Shown here one piece after another: positions 62,025 through 64,000 of a stretch of 64,000 bases of DNA (the stretch's first letter is position 1; each line of letters opens with the position of its first letter). The notes under the pieces are model-generated. The model did no database searches and was not told the DNA's origin. It worked only from the letters and a program-made list of their open reading frames with translations. The position numbers and the translations under genes are program-made. Source of the stretch: Streptomyces narbonensis (lineage in GTDB: Bacteria > Actinomycetota > Actinomycetes > Streptomycetales > Streptomycetaceae); the NCBI RefSeq assembly GCF_014649015.1, contig NZ_BMSF01000006.1:248001-312000 (forward strand), read 5' to 3'.

Positions 62025-62681
62025 GTGCACCGCCGCGATCGCCGCATTGCTCTCTCCGTCTCCGCCGCGCTCCTCGCGGCGCCGTTGCTCACCGCCTGCG
62101 GGAGCGACGCCCACCCAGGAGCGGCGGCCGTCGTCGGCGGCGAACGGATCGAGGTCTCCACGCTCCAGGCGCAGGTCGAGGACGTGCGGGCCGCTCAGGC
62201 CGCCTCGCCGCAGGGCGCCCAGCTGCTCGGCACCAGCGGCGACCTCAACCGCCGCAAGCTCAACGGCCTGATCTTCGACCGGGTCGTGAACAAGGTCGCC
62301 GCCGACAACGGCGTCACCGCGACCCGCGCCGAGCTCCAGCAGACCCGCGCCGCCTTCGTCCGCCAGAGCGGCGGCGAGGACCGGCTGGCGGCCGCCCTGC
62401 TCCAGGAGCAGGGCGTGGCCCCCGACCAGATCGACGACGTCGTCCGCCGCAACGTCCTCATGAACAAGATCGCCGCCAAGCTGGGGATCACCGAGACCCC
62501 CGAGGGGCAGGAGAAGCTGACGAAGGTCTTCACCGACGCCTCGAAGGCCCTCGACATCGACGTGAACCCGCGCTTCGGCGCCTGGGACGACGCGCAGGTC
62601 CAGCTCGACGGCTCCTACGACGGGTCGCCGTGGCTGCGGCAGGTCAGCCAGGACCCGGGCGCGGCCCAGGCCGGGGCGTGA
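62025..62681 (+). CDS. SurA_N-like lipoprotein chaperone
   Basis: A 218-residue lipoprotein: basic start (HRRDRRIA), hydrophobic core and lipobox LLTAC (Cys21), then VVGGERIEVSTLQAQVEDVRAAQ and a helical domain (LNRRKLNGLIFDRVVNKVAADNGVTATRAEL) like the SurA N-terminal chaperone domain. The peptidyl-prolyl isomerase domain is missing. Likely an external folding helper. GTG 62025 follows GGGAGG; the frame upstream is non-coding. Conserved beside mazG in Streptomyces, from memory. Confidence 0.88.
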   Translation: MHRRDRRIALSVSAALLAAPLLTACGSDAHPGAAAVVGGERIEVSTLQAQVEDVRAAQAASPQGAQLLGTSGDLNRRKLNGLIFDRVVNKVAADNGVTATRAELQQTRAAFVRQSGGEDRLAAALLQEQGVAPDQIDDVVRRNVLMNKIAAKLGITETPEGQEKLTKVFTDASKALDIDVNPRFGAWDDAQVQLDGSYDGSPWLRQVSQDPGAAQAGA

Positions 62682-62706
62682 GACCGGTCCGGGGCGTGAG
62701 ACCGGT
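62671..62706. repeat. 18-bp tandem direct repeat at a gene end
   Basis: Two perfect copies of CCGGGGCGTGAGACCGGT (62671-62688 and 62689-62706), with the beginning of a third after them. The first copy contains the stop codon of the SurA-like gene, so the stop is duplicated as well. Confidence 0.9.
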
Positions 62707-62753
62707 CCGGGGGCGCGGGGCCCGGGGCCGCCCCGTCCGGGTAGGTTCGAGGT

Positions 62754-63716
62754 GTGACATCTGAGAGCCCCGGCCGCATCGTCCTGCTGACCGCCAGCCA
62801 CCGCGTGGCGCCCGGACTGCTGTCCTGGCCCGCGTGGCAGGCACTGCACGGCGCGGACCGGGTGCTGTGTCCCGACGAGCACCACCCCCAGCTGCCGTAC
62901 CTGAAGGACGCCGGGGTCGTCGTCGAGCACGTCCTGCCCACCGCGCAGGAGCTCGTCGAGGAGTGCGCCGGGGGCCGGACGGTCGTGCTGCTGCCCTCCG
63001 GCGAGGGCGACCGCGCCCTGACGGACGGACTCGCCCGGCTCGCCGGCTCGGGCCGGGTCTCCATGCCCGATCTGGAGCTGCTCCCCGGCTCGTACGACCT
63101 GCCGGGATCCCGCTTGCTGGACCTGGTGCAGGTCATGGACCGGATCCGGCGCGAGTGCCCGTGGTCCTCGCGGCAGACGCACAAGGGGCTCACCAAGTAC
63201 GGCATCGAGGAGGCGTACGAGCTCGTCGAGGCGATCGAGGACGGTGACCGCGAGGAGCTCCGCGAGGAGCTCGGGGACGTCCTGCTCCAGGTCGTCTTCC
63301 ACGCCCGGATCGCCGAGGAGGACCCGGAGGAGCCGTTCTCCGTGGACGACGTCGCCGGGACGATCGTCGAAAAGCTGATCCACCGGCACCCGCACGTCTT
63401 CGGTGACGCGACGGCCGAGACGCCGGAGGAGGTCAAGGCCCACTGGCTGCGGACGAAGGCCGTCGAGAAGCAGCGGGAGTCCGTGACCGACGGCGTGCCG
63501 CTCGGACAGCCGGGGCTCGCGCTCGCCACGAAGCTGGCGAACCGCGTGCGGACGGCGGGGCTCGACGTGGCGCTGCCGGCGGGCGAGGGCATCGGGTACG
63601 AGCTCCTCGGCCTCGCCGCCCGTGCGGAGGCGGCCGGCGTGGACCCGGAGGCGGCGCTGCGCGCGGCGGCCCGGACGTACCGCGAGGCGATCCGCGCGGC
63701 GGAGGGGCTGGAGTGA
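62754..63716 (+). CDS. mazG: Nucleoside triphosphate pyrophosphohydrolase
   Basis: Hydrolyses NTPs and damaged nucleotides to NMP plus pyrophosphate, cleaning the nucleotide pool and lowering ppGpp. A 320-residue protein. The N-terminal 110 residues are the extra domain typical of Streptomyces MazG. The MazG domain starts LLDLVQVMDRIRRECPW and has the Mg-binding EEAYE/EELGD acidic motifs. GTG 62754 is the first sensible start. Its stop overlaps the next small gene by 4 bases. Confidence 0.94.
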   Translation: MTSESPGRIVLLTASHRVAPGLLSWPAWQALHGADRVLCPDEHHPQLPYLKDAGVVVEHVLPTAQELVEECAGGRTVVLLPSGEGDRALTDGLARLAGSGRVSMPDLELLPGSYDLPGSRLLDLVQVMDRIRRECPWSSRQTHKGLTKYGIEEAYELVEAIEDGDREELREELGDVLLQVVFHARIAEEDPEEPFSVDDVAGTIVEKLIHRHPHVFGDATAETPEEVKAHWLRTKAVEKQRESVTDGVPLGQPGLALATKLANRVRTAGLDVALPAGEGIGYELLGLAARAEAAGVDPEAALRAAARTYREAIRAAEGLE

Positions 63717-63928
63717 GCGGGGAGCGTGCGCGCGGGGCCGGCGTGCGGAAGCCGGAGTTCCCCGACACCCCGCTCGGCGCGTCCCTGCTCGTCCTGCTGA
63801 TGGGCGGACTCGCGGTGCAGAGCGACACCCCCGGCTGGTTGCGGGTCGTCACCGGGCTGTTGGCGCTCGCGTTCCTCGGGAACTTCGTCGTGGGGCGGGT
63901 CCGTGCCCGCGCCTCCCGGGTGGCCTGA
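63713..63928 (+). CDS. Small membrane protein coupled to mazG
   Basis: A 71-residue protein with a polar head (GVRKPEFPDTPLG) and two hydrophobic segments (ASLLVLLMGGLAVQ and VVTGLLALAFLGNFVVG) before a basic tail (RVRARASRVA). GTG 63713 overlaps the mazG stop, which supports it as a real gene. No family is recognised; the two-helix hairpin suggests a small regulatory or assembly subunit. Confidence 0.75.
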   Translation: MSGERARGAGVRKPEFPDTPLGASLLVLLMGGLAVQSDTPGWLRVVTGLLALAFLGNFVVGRVRARASRVA

Positions 63929-63936
63929 GCCCCCGC

Positions 63937-64000
63937 TCACTCCCCGCCCGGGGCCCGCGCCTCGGGGTTGTGCCACTGGAGCTGCGGCGGGCCGAGGAGG
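63937..64000 (-). CDS. C-terminal end of a gene running out of the window
   Basis: On the minus strand a frame open from the window edge ends LGPPQLQWHNPEARAPGGE with a TGA stop at 63937-63939. Composition is codon-like, but only about 20 residues are visible, so no family can be named. Confidence 0.4.
   Translation of the reverse strand, partial: LLGPPQLQWHNPEARAPGGE

Overview
The window is a stretch of high-GC actinobacterial chromosome, almost certainly from a Streptomyces. Third codon positions are nearly all G or C, GTG and TTG starts are frequent, neighbouring genes often overlap by 4 bases (GTGA or ATGA), terminators are long GC-rich hairpins without U tracts, and the gene order galTEK - tamR/tam - desaturase/ppc - pth/rplY - prs/glmU/tRNA-Gln - mfd - mazG matches, from memory, the core-genome order of Streptomyces coelicolor around SCO3138 to SCO3095 (read in the opposite direction). 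I see no insertion sequence, integrase, prophage, rRNA or CRISPR array. No gene-free stretch exceeds 300 bases.

Layout. 1-3.7 kb: end of a LuxR-type regulator, then the galactose (Leloir) operon galT-galE-galK. 3.8-6.2 kb: an orphan response regulator and the divergent tamR/tam pair with a clear palindromic operator. 6.2-9.7 kb: two tandemly duplicated secreted FG-GAP/VCBS beta-propeller proteins, each followed by a related terminator. 9.9-14.6 kb: TetR regulator plus fatty-acid desaturase, divergent from ppc. 14.6-17.4 kb: a sortase-anchored repeat protein, a small membrane protein, pth and rplY. 17.5-21.1 kb: a cell-wall/beta-lactam themed block with a penicillin-binding protein divergent from a LysR gene coupled to a class A beta-lactamase-like protein that lacks the usual Glu166. 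21.1-23.9 kb: prs, glmU and tRNA-Gln.

24-30.3 kb is the most unusual region. It holds an orphan histidine kinase followed by a cluster built from domains known from polymorphic toxin systems: a YwqJ-like deaminase next to a SUKH-3 immunity-type protein, a WHH-nuclease-like domain fused to a SUKH domain, and an 884-residue protein joining an Imm35-like region, a very long proline-rich linker, a deaminase-like domain and a SUKH-4-like domain. None has a visible secretion signal, so an intracellular or domesticated role is likely.

30.4-42.3 kb: a DivIVA/Scy-like coiled-coil protein, a lipoprotein, an MFS exporter, a MacB-type ABC transporter and mfd. 42.3-50.4 kb: secreted and lipoprotein genes (SGNH hydrolase, EEP nuclease fused to FG-GAP repeats, HNH lipoprotein), a TetR gene with a duplicated operator, a GNAT protein and a striking heptamer tandem repeat. 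50.5-64 kb: an orphan N-6 DNA methylase-like protein with an altered catalytic motif, a membrane protein coupled to a Ser/Thr kinase with a TPR-like tail, small membrane proteins, a DUF2625/GNAT pair, a Sel1-repeat protein, a divergent YfhO/GT2 pair that probably decorates the cell surface, a SurA-like lipoprotein and mazG. Several short tandem repeats lie in intergenic DNA (31.5, 47.1, 49.5, 52.9 and 62.7 kb).
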